Positions 32,018 through 43,739 of a stretch of 64,000 nucleotides of DNA are shown piece after piece. The stretch covers positions 124,001 to 188,000 of the forward strand of contig JAPDFW010000022.1 of assembly GCA_028826165.1 (NCBI GenBank), in the 5' to 3' direction. The notes beneath the pieces were generated by a model. The model had not been told where the DNA came from. It saw only the letters and a program-made list of their open reading frames with translations, and made no database searches. The number at the start of each line of letters is the position of its first letter. Position 1 is the stretch's first letter. The stretch comes from Anaeramoeba ignava (lineage: Eukaryota; Metamonada; Anaeramoebidae). Made by a program: the position numbers and the translations under genes.

Positions 32018-35000
32018 TTAAATGAAATAAGTCTCAAGTTCATCAACAAACCATTCATCAAAAGAACCAGCTAAACAACTTCTAGCTTCATTTGTATCAT
32101 ACTTAATTCCATTAGGTAGATTATAACTAAAACCAAAATTTGAATAACCAGATTGTAAATCAGAATCTATCCAAATATCAGCTATAAATATTTTAATAAA
32201 GATAAATAATTAATTTTAATAATAATTAATAATAATTTAATTTAAAATTAATTTTATTTTAAATTTAAATAATAATATTATTTATTATATTAATATTTTG
32301 GATTATTTATTAATTTAATTTTAATTATAATAATAAATATTTATTAAATATATATTATTTACGATCTATTTTAATAAAGATAAATATTTAATTTTAATAA
32401 TAATTAATAATATTTTAATTTTAATTTTTTTTAAATTGAAATAATAATATTATTTATTATATTAATATTTTGGATTATTTATTAATTTAATTTTAATTAT
32501 AATAATAATTATTTGTTAAATATAAATTATTTACCATCTATTTAAATAAAGATAAATAATTAATTTTAATAATAATTAATAATAATTTAATTTTATTTTT
32601 AAATTGAAATAATAATATTATTTATTATATTAATATTTTGGATTATTTATTAATTTAATTTTTAATTATAATAATAATTATTTATTAAATAAAAATTATT
32701 TACCATCTATTTTTAATAAAGATAAATAATTAATTTTAATAATAATTAATAATAATTTTATTTAAAATTAATTTTATTTTAAATTTAAATAATAATATTA
32801 TTTATTATATTAATATTTTTGGATTATTTATTAATTTAATTTTAATTATAATAATAAATATTTATTAAATATATATTATTTACAAACTATTTTAATAAAG
32901 ATAAATAATTAATTTTTAATAATAATTAATAATAATTTTATTTAAAATTAATTTTATTTTAAATTGAAATAATAATATTATTTATTATATTAATATTTTG
33001 GATTATTTATTAATTTAATTTTTAATTATAATAATAAATATTTATTAAATATTAATTATTTACCATCTATTTTAAATAAAGATAAATAATTAATTTTAAT
33101 AATAATTAATAATAATTTAATTTTATTTTAAATTGAAATAATAATATTATTTATTATATTAATATTTTGGATTATTTATTAATTTAATTTTAATTATAAT
33201 AATAATTATTTGTTAAATATAAATTATTTACCATCTATTTAAATAAAGATAAATAATTAATTTTAATAATAATTAATAATAATTTAATTTTATTTTAAAT
33301 TGAAATAATAATATTATTTATTATATTAATATTTTGGATTATTTATTAATTTAATTTTAATTATAATAATAATTATTTATTAAATAAAAATTATTTACCA
33401 TCTATTTTAAATAAAGATAAATAATTAATTTTAATAATAATTAATAATAATTTTATTTAAAATTAATTTTATTTTTAAATTGAAATAATAATATTATTTA
33501 TTATATTAATATTTTAGATTATTTATTAATTTAATTTTAATTATAATAATAAATATTTATTAAATATAAATTATTTACCATCTATTTAAATAAAGATAAA
33601 TAATAATTTATTTTTAAAATTAATTTTATTTTTAAATTAAAAATAATAATATTATTTATTATATTAATATTTTGGATTATTTATTAATTTAATTTTAATT
33701 ATAATAATAAATATTTATTAAATATATATTATTTACTAACTATTTTAATAAAGATAAATAATTAATTTTAATAATAATTAATAATAATTTAATTTAAAAT
33801 TAATTTTATTTTAAATTAAAATAATAATATTATTTATTATATTAATATTTTGGATTATTTATTAATTTAATTTTAATTATAATAATAAATATTTATTAAA
33901 TAAAAATTATTTATATTTACCTCCTCCAAAAATTGGACCATAATTTAAATAATAAAGAAGTGCATGTTTTTCTTCTCCTTTTTGAATTGTAAACTTCTCT
34001 GGTTTTCTATCTCCTTTACCATTTCTTAATGAAAAAATAAATGAATTTGAATCTGGAATATTTCCATAATCATCGTTTCTATCTTCTTCTCTCCATTTTG
34101 ATTTATCATTTGTCCATCCAACTTGAGTAAATCCTCCAAAAATAAAATTATCTTTTGTTTTGATAATAACTAATGTTTTTCCTTTATCATCACAAATTGA
34201 ATGCCAATTTTTAGAATTAAATCCATCTTTTTTTGCTGAAAATCCTTTTTTCATTTTAGAAAAAAAATCATTATCATTTATCCATTCTTGTAATTTCTTA
34301 ACATATTCAATATCTTGAATAATTTCTGAATCTGAAAGAAATCTTTGTTTAAAAATGAATGAATTTCGATTTTGATTTTCTTTTTCAATGAATTCATTTA
34401 ATTCATTTAATTTTTCTTTATCATTTTGAATAATTTGAAATTGAATTAATTTTTGTGAAATTTGATTTGGAATTAAATCTTCTTTCAAACTATCTTCAAG
34501 TTCTTGGTTTGTGAAATCAATAAATCTGATTTTATCAATAATATTTGAAATTTGATTTTGTAATTTTTCTTTTTCTTCTTTTTCAAGTTTTTGATTTTCT
34601 TTTTCTTGAATAATATTTGATTTATGTTTTCCCCATTTGATTATTGATTGGAAAATTTTAAATTCATTTGTTAGAATATAATCATTTGATAAAATTGAAT
34701 TTAAATGATTTTCTTCAAGTTCAAGAAAAAATGGAGTTTTAATAAATTCTTCAAAATTTTTTGAAATAAATTTATAAGAAGAATTCAATAATTGATTTAA
34801 GTTCATTGATTCAGATAATTTAAGAACATCAACAATAGTTTCAATTTGTAAATTGTTTTTGATAAAATTTAAACAAATTTCAGTTAATTCATCAATAAAA
34901 TATTTTGATGAAAAAATTAAAATTTCTATTGCATTTTCTAAATTAATTTCAATTTTTCCTGAATAAAAATAATTCAAAATTGAAGATAGAATTGAACTTG

Positions 35001-35235
35001 AAACATCTTTTAGAATCATTTTATTTTCTTGATATTCTTTCATTTTTGATTTGAAAAGAGATTTAAAATATTGACTTCTTGAAGAAAGAATTGATTTATG
35101 AGTTTTAAATGAAGTTTTGTTTTGTTCACAAATTATTTCAAAATCAAAATAACTTTCTTCTTCTTTTTCATTTTGATTTTGAAATAAATTTTTTAAATCA
35201 TTTGAAAGTTTTTCTAAATTTAAATAAGTTTCCAT
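32018..35235 (-). CDS. BTB-BACK-TLDc protein, copy 1
   Basis: Exon 1 (35235-33921) and a final exon (32181-32018) are separated by a 1.74-kb repeat intron. Joined directly they read GGA GGA G|CT GAT ATT TGG (FGGGADIWIDSD). Domains: BTB (FEIICEQNKTSFKTHKSILS), BACK (LKLSESMNLNQLLNSSYKFI, NEFKIFQSIIKWGKH), linker with coiled coil, then TLDc (NWHSICDDKGKTLVIIKTKD, NFIFGGFTQVG, SNFGFSYNLPNG). TLDc domains occur in oxidation-resistance and V-ATPase-regulating proteins; BTB-BACK-TLDc proteins are abundant in amoebae and probably act as adaptors. Its paralogue at 36.66-38.27 kb has no intron at this point. Upstream it has the usual TTTTTTCATTTTTTTC tract. Confidence 0.88.
32182..33920 (-). repeat. 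1.74-kb intron of ten ~170-nt units, nine carrying AG|NNN|GT
   Basis: Within the TLDc domain the intron consists of ten near-identical 158-184 nt units. At each unit boundary the coding strand reads AATAG|NNN|GTAAATA: 33737-33739 TTA, 33579-33581 ATG, 33399-33401 ATG, 33232-33234 ATG, 33064-33066 ATG, 32884-32886 TTT, 32704-32706 ATG, 32535-32537 ATG, 32363-32365 ATC (minus strand, in that order). If each is used as a microexon, the phase-1 reading adds nine codons and turns GGG-ADIW into GGG-VNDDDVYDDP-DIW with no stop. If all are skipped, the frame is also preserved. Confidence 0.82.
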
Positions 35236-35269
35236 TTTAAATAAAATTTGAAAGAAAAAAAATGAAAAA

Positions 35270-36275
35270 AATGAAAAAATGAAAATAGATTTGATTTAAT
35301 ATTTAATTTATAAATTAATTTAAAAATATAATTTAATATTTAATTCAATTATTAAAATAATAATTTAATGTTTTAGATTTAAATATTTTATTATTTAAAT
35401 ATTTAACATATAAATATAAAAAATAAGAATAGATTTAATTTAATATTTAATTTATAAATTAATTTAAAAATATAATTTAATATTTAATTTCATTATTAAA
35501 ATAATAATTTATTGTTTTAGATTTAAATATTTTATTATTTAAAAATTTAACATAAAAATATAAAAATGAAAATAAGTTTAATTTAATATTTAATTTAATA
35601 AATTAATTTAAAAATATAATTTAATATTTAATTTCATTATTAAAATAATAATTTATTGTTTTAGATTTAAATATTTTATTATTTAAATATTTAACATATA
35701 AATATAAAAAATAAGAATAGATTTAATTTAATATTTAATTTATAAATTAATTTAAAAATATAATTTAATATTTAGTTTTATGTTTAAAATAATAATTTAA
35801 TGTTTTAGATTTAAATATTTTATTATTTCAAATATTTAACATATAAATATAAAAAATAAGAATAGATTTAATTTAATATTTAATTTATAAATTAATTTAA
35901 AAATATAATTTAATATTTATTTTTATGTTTAAAATAATAATTTAATGTTTTTTAGATTTAAATATTTTATTATTTCAATATTTAACATATAAATAAAGAA
36001 AATAAGAATAGATTTAATTTAATATTTAATTTATAAATTAATTTAAAAATATAATTTAATATTTAATTCTATTATTAAAATAATAATTTAATGTTTTTTA
36101 GATTTAAATATTTTCTTTATTTAAATATTTAACATATAAATATAAAAATAAGAATAGATTTAATTTAATATTTAATTTATAAATTAATTTAAAAATATAA
36201 TTTAATATTTAATTTTATTATTAAAATATTAATTTAATGTTTTAAATTTAAATATTTTATTATTTAAAAATATTT
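35270..36275. repeat. ~143-bp satellite block 2 (seven copies)
   Basis: The same satellite as at 30865-31735, with units starting near 35279, 35425, 35567, 35710, 35855, 36003 and 36150. It flanks the BTB-TLDc gene on the other side in the same orientation. From 36276 to 36656 is unique AT-rich DNA ending in a TTCATTTTTTTCC tract and an ACAAAAA repeat just before the next gene. Confidence 0.85.
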
Positions 36276-36656
36276 TGAAAATTGATTTTTGAAATTAAAA
36301 TTTTATCTTTTTTTTGAATTAAATTGAATTAATATTAATTTGGAAATTTGTTTTAAAATTTAAATTTATTAATAATTTTTAAATTTCAAAAAAAAATTAA
36401 ATTAAAAATTAAATTAAAATAATTTTCCTTTTTTTTAATAAAAAATTAATAAAAAAATAATAATTTAATAATAAATTAATTTAAAATAATAAATTAAAAA
36501 GAAAATTAAATTAATTATTAATTTAAATTTATTCTTATTTTTATATTTTTATTTATTTTCAAAATCCACTTTTTTTATTCATTTTTTTCCTTTTTTTTAA
36601 AACATAAAAAACAAAAACAAAAAACAAAAAACAAAAAACAAAAAACAAAAAACAAA

Positions 36657-38265
36657 ATGGATAACAATAATAATAATAATAACCAAATTGAAAATGCAAA
36701 TCAAATTCAAAATCAAAATGAAATGAAAAATTTAGAAAAAAAAGTAACAAAAAATTTAATTGAAGATTATTCAAACCTTTTAAATGGAAATTCATTTAAA
36801 GATTTTTCAATTTTGTTGAGAATAAATCAAATCCTTTTGAAATTAAAGTTCATAAATCAATTTTATCTTCAAGATCTCCTTTTTAATGAATCATTAAGGC
36901 AAGAATCTCTTTCTATTTCTTTAAATCAATTTAATAAAAAAGAAATGGAATCAATTTTGAGTTATATTTATTATGGAAATATTTCTTTTGAGAATCAAGA
37001 AAATCTTATCCAATTATTAGAAATTTCAATTTATTTTAAATTAAATTTATTGAAAGAAATTATTCAAAAAAAATTTTAAATTCAATTAATTATTCAAATT
37101 TTTTCCAATTTTTATTCCAAAATCGAAATTTAAATTCAAATGAAATTGAAATAAAATGTTTTGAATTAATAAATCAAAATTTTTCCCAAATTCAGAATAA
37201 TGAGAATTTATTCAATTTAACTAAAGAAGAAATTATCAAATTTATTCAATTTAAACAAGAAAAAAAAGAAATTTTTCAATTTGATTTTTTTCAATTTTTA
37301 AATAATTGGATTGAAAAAAGAATTAAATCATTAAAATTAAGGAAATATAAACACAAAATGAATGCAAAGAAAAGATTATTTCATTCTTTTTTTTCATTAT
37401 TTGATAAAGATTCAATTTCAAAACAAGATTTTGATAAATTAAAACAATTTGAGATTTTTCTTCCTAAATCTTTTTTAGTTGATATTCAAAACAAAGTTAT
37501 TCAAGATAATCAAAAAGAAAATCAACAAATGAAAATTGAAATTGAAGAGAAATGGAAGATAAATGGAAGAAAGAAGTTGAAAATGGAACAAAAAAGAAAA
37601 GTTGAAGATAAAAACAAAGAAATTGAAGAAATGAGAAATGGAAGAAAGAGGTTGAGAAAATGAAACCTGTTTTTGATGAATATGAAAAGAAAATGCAAGA
37701 ATTAAAAAAGAATTTTCCTCAATTTGCAGATTCAGAAATTATTACAGAAGAAGAATATGTTAAGAAATTACAAGAATGGATAAATGATAATGATTTTTTT
37801 TCTAAAATGAAAAAAGGATTTTCAGCAAAAATAGATGGATTTAATTCTAAAAAATGGCATTCAATTTGTGATGATAAAGGAAAAACATTAGTTATTATCA
37901 AAACAAAACAAAATTTTATTTTTGGAGGTTTTACTCAAGTTGGATTTAATGGAAATACAGAATACATTAATGATTCAAATGCATTTATTTTTTCATTAAG
38001 AAATGATAAAGGAGATAGAATACCTGCAAAGTTTACATATAAACAAGGTGGTGCAATTTATTCTAATTTAAATTCTGGTCCAACATTTGGTGATGGAAGT
38101 AATGATTTTTGGTTATCTTCTAATTTACAACCTGGTTATTCAAATTTTGGTCGTAGTTATAATCTACCTAATGGAATTACTTATAATACAAATGAATCTT
38201 ATAGTTATTTAACTGGTTCTTTTGATAAATGGGTTGTTGATGAAGTTGAATCTTATTTCATTTAA
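36657..38265 (+). pseudogene. BTB-BACK-TLDc copy 2 with several frame breaks
   Basis: The start is MDNNNNNNNQIENANQ. Homology to copy 1 runs end to end, but the frame changes near 36815 (FSI then VENKSNPFEIKVHKS in another frame), near 36885, near 37070 (before ILNSINYSN) and again within 37550-37665. The TLDc part from 37660 is intact and strongly conserved (KKLQEWINDNDFFSKMKKGF, FIFGGFTQVGFNGN, SNFGRSYNLPNG). It has no intron inside TLDc. Most breaks fall in T or A runs, so it may be a functional gene damaged by sequencing indels; I label it broken because this sequence cannot be translated through. Confidence 0.7.
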
Positions 38266-39490
38266 AAATTAATTAATAATAAGAAAATCAAACTTTTTTT
38301 TTTAATTTTTTTTTTTCAAAATTTAATTCAATTTTAATTTACTTTTAATCAAATTAATTTCTTTAAAATAATAAATAAGAAACAAATTTAATTTTAAATA
38401 ATTTAATTTTAATTTAAAATATTTATTAAAAATTTAATTAATAAAAATAATCCAAAAAAAAAATAATAAATTTTAAAAATTGAATATTTTTAATATAATA
38501 AATAAAAATAAAAATTGAAAATAGAAATTAATAATAATTAAATTTAAATTCATTAATTAAAATATTAAAATAAAAAAAATCAAATAAAATTTATTATTAA
38601 TTAATATTTAAATATTAATAAATTATAATCAAAATCAAAAATAGAATAATTAGTAAATTATTTTTTTAGAAAGTTTATCTTATTCAATCATGTTAAATTC
38701 AATTTATTTAAAATTTTTTAATTTTTTAATTTTATTTTTAATATATTTTATTTTGGATTAAAATTGAAATAATAAATAATTAAAAATATTAATATAATAA
38801 ATGAAAATATTATATCAAATTAAAATAAAATAAATTTAAATTAAATTATTATTAAAAATTATTAAAATTAAATATATATCTTTATTAAAATATTTATTCC
38901 ACTTTTTAATATATTTTATTATAATTAAAATTGGAATAATAAATAATCAAAAATATTAATATAATAAATGAAAATATTATTTTAAATCAAAAATAAAATA
39001 AATTTAAATTAAATTATTATTAAATATTATTAAAATTAAATATTTATCTTTATTAAAAATATTTCGATTTTCTTCTTAATTTTATTAAATTATTGGGAAT
39101 AGTTTTATATTATTTTAAATAAATAAAATATTAATAAATATAAAATATAATTAATTTCAAATTTAATTATTTAATATTCTTTATTCCATTTTTGAAATAA
39201 ATTAATTAAAATATTTTTATTTATTTTATTAAATTATTGGGAATAATTTTATATTATTTTAAATAAATAAATATTAATAAAATATATAAAATATAATTAA
39301 TTTTAAATTTAATTATTTAATATTCTTTATTCCATTTTTGAAATAAATTAATGAAAATATTTTATTAATTTTATTAAATTATTGAGAATAATTTTATATT
39401 ATTTTAAATAAAGAAATATTAATAAAATATATAAAATATAATTAATTTTAAATTTAATTATTTAATATTCTTTATTCCATTTTTGAAATA
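38266..39490. repeat. Two degenerate repeat families between TLDc copy 2 and RCC1-BTB fragment
   Basis: From about 38400 to 39060 there are decayed copies resembling the reverse complement of the 170-nt intron units of TLDc copy 1 (shared AATATTAATATAATAAAT and AAATATTTATCTTTATT landmarks). They have the same orientation relative to the neighbouring TLDc gene as the intron has to its own gene. From 39070 to 39490 there are three to four copies of a ~140-bp unit with TTATTGGGAATAATTTTATATT and TATTCTTTATTCCATTTTTGAAAT. No open frame is visible. Confidence 0.6.
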
Positions 39491-39821
39491 AATTAATGAA
39501 AAAGATTTTATAATTGAAAGAAAAGAAAAACAATATAAATTTCCTAAATTAATATTAATAATGAGAAGTGAATTATATCGAGGAATGTTTTTATCTGTAA
39601 CAGAAGATAAATCTAATAAAGTTACAGATTATAGTGAATTAAGTAATAAATCATTTCAAATATTTGAATATTGGATTTATTCAAATCAAATTAAAGATGA
39701 AATTCAAATTACACAAGAAATTATTAATGAAATTGAAATTGGAATTGATTATTTTCAATTAAATCAAACAAATCCAAATTTATTTGATTTATTAATTAAC
39801 AAATTTAATAATCAAAATTAA
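39491..39821 (+). pseudogene. 5'-truncated RCC1-BTB fragment (last BTB domain only)
   Basis: The frame EKDFIIERKEKQYKFPKLIL through NKFNNQN is nearly identical to the C-terminus of copies A-C. It begins abruptly at the edge of the 140-bp repeat (AAATTAATGAAAAAGATTTTA). All RCC1 blades and the first BTB-like segment are missing. A short ORF could start at 39561. The stop and the trailing AAATTA repeat match copy A, so this is a partial duplicate whose 5' part was replaced by satellite. Confidence 0.8.
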
Positions 39822-39999
39822 AATTAAAATTAAAATTAAAATTAAAATCCAAAAATATTTTTTCATTTTTCATTTTTCATTTTTCAAATTTTAAATTTTC
39901 ATTTTTCTTAAAATTTTTTTAAATTCTTCAAAAAAAATTAAAATAAAATTAAAAAGAAAATCAAATTTTGAATACAAAATTAAAACAAATTTAAAATTA

Positions 40000-40896
40000 A
40001 AATTAAAAGAATATAAAGATGAAAACCTTTTAAAATTAAAACCACCTCAATTTTCAGAATTTTTCATTTTCAATTTTTGGTGAACAATTTTCAGTAATCA
40101 ATTTCAAAATCAATATCAATATCAATTTCAATTTCAATTTCAATTTCAATTTCAATATCAATTTCAATTCCAATTTCAATTTCAAAATCAATTTCAATTT
40201 CAATTTCAATTTCAATATCAATATCAATATCAATATCAATTTCAATTTCAAAATCAATTTAATTTCAATTTCAATTTCAATTTCAAAATCAATTTAATTT
40301 CAATTTCAATTTCAATTTCAAAATCAATTTCAATTTCAATATCAATTTCAAAATCAATTTCAATTTCAATATCAATTTCAAAATCAATTTCAAAATCAAT
40401 TTCAATTTCAATTTCAATATCAATTTAAATTTCAATATCAATTTCAATATCAATTTCAATTTCAATTTCAATTCCAATTCATTTCTTCTTCTCTTTTTCT
40501 TTTATTAAGACTCGTTTCTCAATTCCTCAATTTGAAGATTTAAAAAATAGAAGCGAAAATGCAAAACAACTTTTTGAAGATCTTAAAGGAAATGAAATTA
40601 ATGAACTTAAAAAATTAAATCATTCTTTATTGTTTTTATTTTATGAACTTGTTGATTTACTTTTAAAAAATCCTGATTTATTTTCATCTAAAATTCAAGC
40701 AATTGAAAATGTTTTAGTTAATTTTCATTATATTATTGATACAATTAGACTTCATCAAGCAAGAGAAATGATTATTGATATCTCAAAAGACCAAATTGAA
40801 AGAAGAAAAAAAGCAATTCAAAGTATTGAAGATTCTTTAATTAGCTCTCAAAAATCTATAAAAGATGTTATTGAAAAAATTAAAAACAAAAAATAA
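40000..40896 (+). CDS. MED7: Mediator subunit MED7 (5' end unresolved)
   Basis: The last exon (40508-40896) matches MED7 well: ELKKLNHSLLF, ELVDLLLKNPDLFSSKIQAI, then LVNFHYIIDTIRLHQAREMI, the typical N-x-H-x-x-x-x-x-R-x-H-Q-A-R core, and a C-terminal helix. The upstream exon encodes YKDENLLKLKPPQFSEF and, after a 1-nt slip near 40070, FGEQFS, matching the proline-rich and FGE parts of the family. The intron is 40093-40507 (CA|GTAATC to TAAG|ACTCG). No in-frame ATG exists between the RCC1-BTB fragment and this exon, so a first exon is missing, unrecognised or hidden by an indel. MED7 belongs to the middle module of Mediator and is essential for RNA polymerase II transcription. Confidence 0.82.
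40093..40507 (+). repeat. MED7 intron of CAATTTCAATAT units
   Basis: A 415-nt intron filled with CAATTT / CAATAT / CAAAAT hexamers. It is T-rich and C-containing on the coding strand, unlike the AAAATT-type introns. Antisense poly(KL) frames are spurious. Confidence 0.8.
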
Positions 40897-42655
40897 AAAT
40901 TTATTCAAAATTAATTTGTTTTTTCCTTTTCAAAAAAAATTAAAAATATAAAAAGAATATTAATTTTAAATAAATAATTTATTGTAAATAATTAAAATAA
41001 AATAATTTATAATTAAATTATTGATAACTTATTAATCCAAAAATTATTATAATATTATTAAAATATATTATTAAAAATATAAAAAGAATAAATATAATAA
41101 ATATAAATTTTAATTAAATAATTTATTGTAAATAATTAAAATGAATTAATTTATAATTAAATTATTAATAATTTATTAATCTAAAAATTAATATATTATT
41201 ATTAAAATATATTATTAAAAATATAAAAAGAATAAATAAAATAAATATTAATTTTAATTAAATAATTTTATTGTAAATAATTAAAATGAATTAATTTATA
41301 ATTAAATTATTAATAATTTATTAATCCAAAATTATTATATTATTATTAAAATATATTATTAAAAATATAAAAAGAATAAATAAAATAAATATAAATTTTA
41401 AATAAATAATTTTATTGTAAATAATTAAAATGAATTAATTTATAATTAAATTATTAATAACTTATTAATCTAAAATTAATATATTATTATTAAAAATATA
41501 TTATTAAAAATATAAAAAAGAATAAATATAATAAATATTAATTTTAATTAAATAATTTATTGTAAATAATTAAAATGAAATAATTTATAATTAAATAATT
41601 AATAACTTATTAATCCAAAAATTATTATAATATTATTAAAATATATTATTAAAAATATAAAAAGAATAAATATAATAAATATAAATTTTAAGTAAATAAT
41701 TTATTATAAATAATTAAAAATAAATTAATTTATAATTAAATTATTAATAAATTTATTAATCTAAAAATTATTATAATATTATTAAAATATATTATTAAAA
41801 AATATAAAAAGAATAAATAAAATAAATATTAAATTTTAATTAAATAATTTATTATAAATAATTAAAATGAATTAATTTATAATTAAATTATTAATAAATT
41901 TATTAATCAAAAATTAATATAATATTATTAAAATATATTGTTAAAAATATAAAAAGAATAAATATAATAAATATAAATTTTAATTAAATAATTTATTGTA
42001 AATAATTAAAATGAATTAATTTATAATTAAATTAATTGATAATTTATTAATCCAAAATTATTATATTATTATTAAAATATATTATTAAAAATATAAAAAA
42101 AGAATAAATATAATAAATATTAATTTTAATTAAATAATTTATTATAAATAATTAAAATGAATTAATTTATAATTAAATTATTAATAATTTATTAATCTAA
42201 AATTAATATAATGTTATTAAAATATATTATTAAAAATATAAAAAGAATAAATAAAATAAATATAAGTTTTTAATTAAATAATTTATTATAAATAATTAAA
42301 ATGAATTAATTTATAATTAAATAATTGATAATTTATTAATCCAAAATTATTATATTATTATTAAAATATATTATTAAAAATATAAAAAGAATAAATAAAA
42401 TAAATATTAATTTTAATTAAATAATTTATTGTAAATAATTAAAATGAATTAATTTATAATTAAATTATTAATAACTTATTAATCCAAAATTATTATATTA
42501 TTATTAAAATATATTATTAAAAATATAAAAAGAATAAATAAAATAAATATAAATTTTAATTAAATAATTTATTGTAAATAATTAAAATGAATTAATTTAT
42601 AATTAAATTATTAATAATTTATTAATCTAAAATTAATATAATGTTATTAAAATGA
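40897..42655. repeat. ~144-bp satellite, about twelve copies
   Basis: Tandem units start near 40940 and recur about every 144 bp to 42650. Each contains AAAAATATAAAAAGAATAAAT, TTTATTGTAAATAATTAAAATGAATTAATTTAT and TTATTAATCCAAAATTATTA (or TCTAAA). It is a different sequence from the 143-bp satellite at 31 and 35 kb. No open frame. From 42656 to 42959 is T-rich promoter-like DNA for the bZIP gene. Confidence 0.85.
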
Positions 42656-42959
42656 AAAGTGGAATTTATTTTTAAAAAGGAGAAAAAAAAATATTTAATT
42701 ATTTGTTTTATTCTTTTTTTTAAGTATAACTCTTTTTTTAAAGTTAATGATTAGTCATAATGGTTTTTTTTTAATTAAAATTTTTTTTCATTTTTTTCTT
42801 TTTTTTTTTTGCTTTTAAATTTTATTCACAAACTACAAATAATTTTTTTTTTAATTTTTTTCTCCTTTTTTTTTGCATAAAACAAATAATTTTTTTAACT
42901 TTTTTTAATAATTAAACTTTATACAAAAAACATTTGCAAATAATATATAAAAAGAAAAA

Positions 42960-43739
42960 ATGAATCCTTTTTTTATTGAAACAACAAATCCTTTTTCAGA
43001 TCTTTTCGAATTAGATTTTGATAACGAAAATTTATTCAAAGAAAGTAAGTGTCCTGATCTAACAAAGTCAAATGTATTAAATCAATGTGGGTTATTTCCA
43101 AATGACAAAGAAAACGAATATTATGGACAGTTACAAAGAGAAGAAACATTTGACAATTCAATAGATAGAAGAATAGAAGAAACAATAGAAACAAGTACTG
43201 TTAATAGTTCAATAAATTTAATAGAGTCGATTGATTTTAGTTCAAATTCAAATTCAAATTCAAATTCAAATTCAAATTCAATTTCAACTGATTTTAATTC
43301 AAATTCAAATTCAATTGATTTTAATTCAAATTCAACTTCAACTGATTTTAGTTCAAATTCAAATTCAATTGATTTTAATTCAAATTCAAATTCAACTGAT
43401 TTTAGTTCAAATTCAAATTCAGATTCAATTACTCAAAAACCAAAAAGAAAATATCAAAGAAAAAAAAGAAAAGAAGAAGATCAACAAACAAAAGAAGAAA
43501 AACTTCGACTTCGTCTTGAAAGAAATCGTATAAATGCTCGTCGATCAAGAGAAAGAAAAAAACTTTATGTTGAATCACTTGAAAAAGAAGTTCAATTTTT
43601 AAGAGAAGATAAAAAAGTAGTTAATTTACAACTTGAACAACTTAATATTCATAACGTAAAACTTCAAGCAGAAGTTGAAAGACTTAGAAAGTTTATCGAA
43701 AGTTTCAAAAAAGAAGATTTTCCACTTGATTTTAACTAA
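42960..43739 (+). CDS. bZIP transcription factor
   Basis: A single exon of 259 codons. The N-terminus is acidic with Asn/Phe-rich sequence (NPFSDLFELDFD), which could be an activation domain, followed by a serine-asparagine repeat (SNSNSN, ~95-150). A basic region with the signature N-x7-R (RNRINARRSRERK) leads into a leucine zipper (LEKEVQFLREDKKVVNLQLE, IHNVKLQAEVERLRKFI). It should bind DNA as a homo- or heterodimer in the nucleus. The T-rich CATTTTTTTC tract lies ~170 bp upstream. The class of bZIP cannot be assigned by eye. Confidence 0.93.
   Translation: MNPFFIETTNPFSDLFELDFDNENLFKESKCPDLTKSNVLNQCGLFPNDKENEYYGQLQREETFDNSIDRRIEETIETSTVNSSINLIESIDFSSNSNSNSNSNSNSISTDFNSNSNSIDFNSNSTSTDFSSNSNSIDFNSNSNSTDFSSNSNSDSITQKPKRKYQRKKRKEEDQQTKEEKLRLRLERNRINARRSRERKKLYVESLEKEVQFLREDKKVVNLQLEQLNIHNVKLQAEVERLRKFIESFKKEDFPLDFN

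Noticed and set aside
32182-33920. ATG in the AG|ATG|GT units as start codons of small ORFs
   Set aside because: Each is followed directly by GTAAATAA with an early stop; the splice-site context explains them better.
36657-38265. Programmed ribosomal frameshifting as the explanation for frame breaks
   Set aside because: Breaks occur at different sequences, in both directions and several per gene; sequencing indels or decay are simpler.
38660-38680. AG|AAA|GT near 38668 as a certain microexon
   Set aside because: A single element in AT-rich DNA is expected by chance and no flanking exons can be joined, so it is noted only as a possible relic.
30865-42655. Tandem 140-180 bp arrays as CRISPR or transposon remnants
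   Set aside because: No short repeats with unique spacers, no terminal inverted repeats and no transposase; they are head-to-tail satellites.
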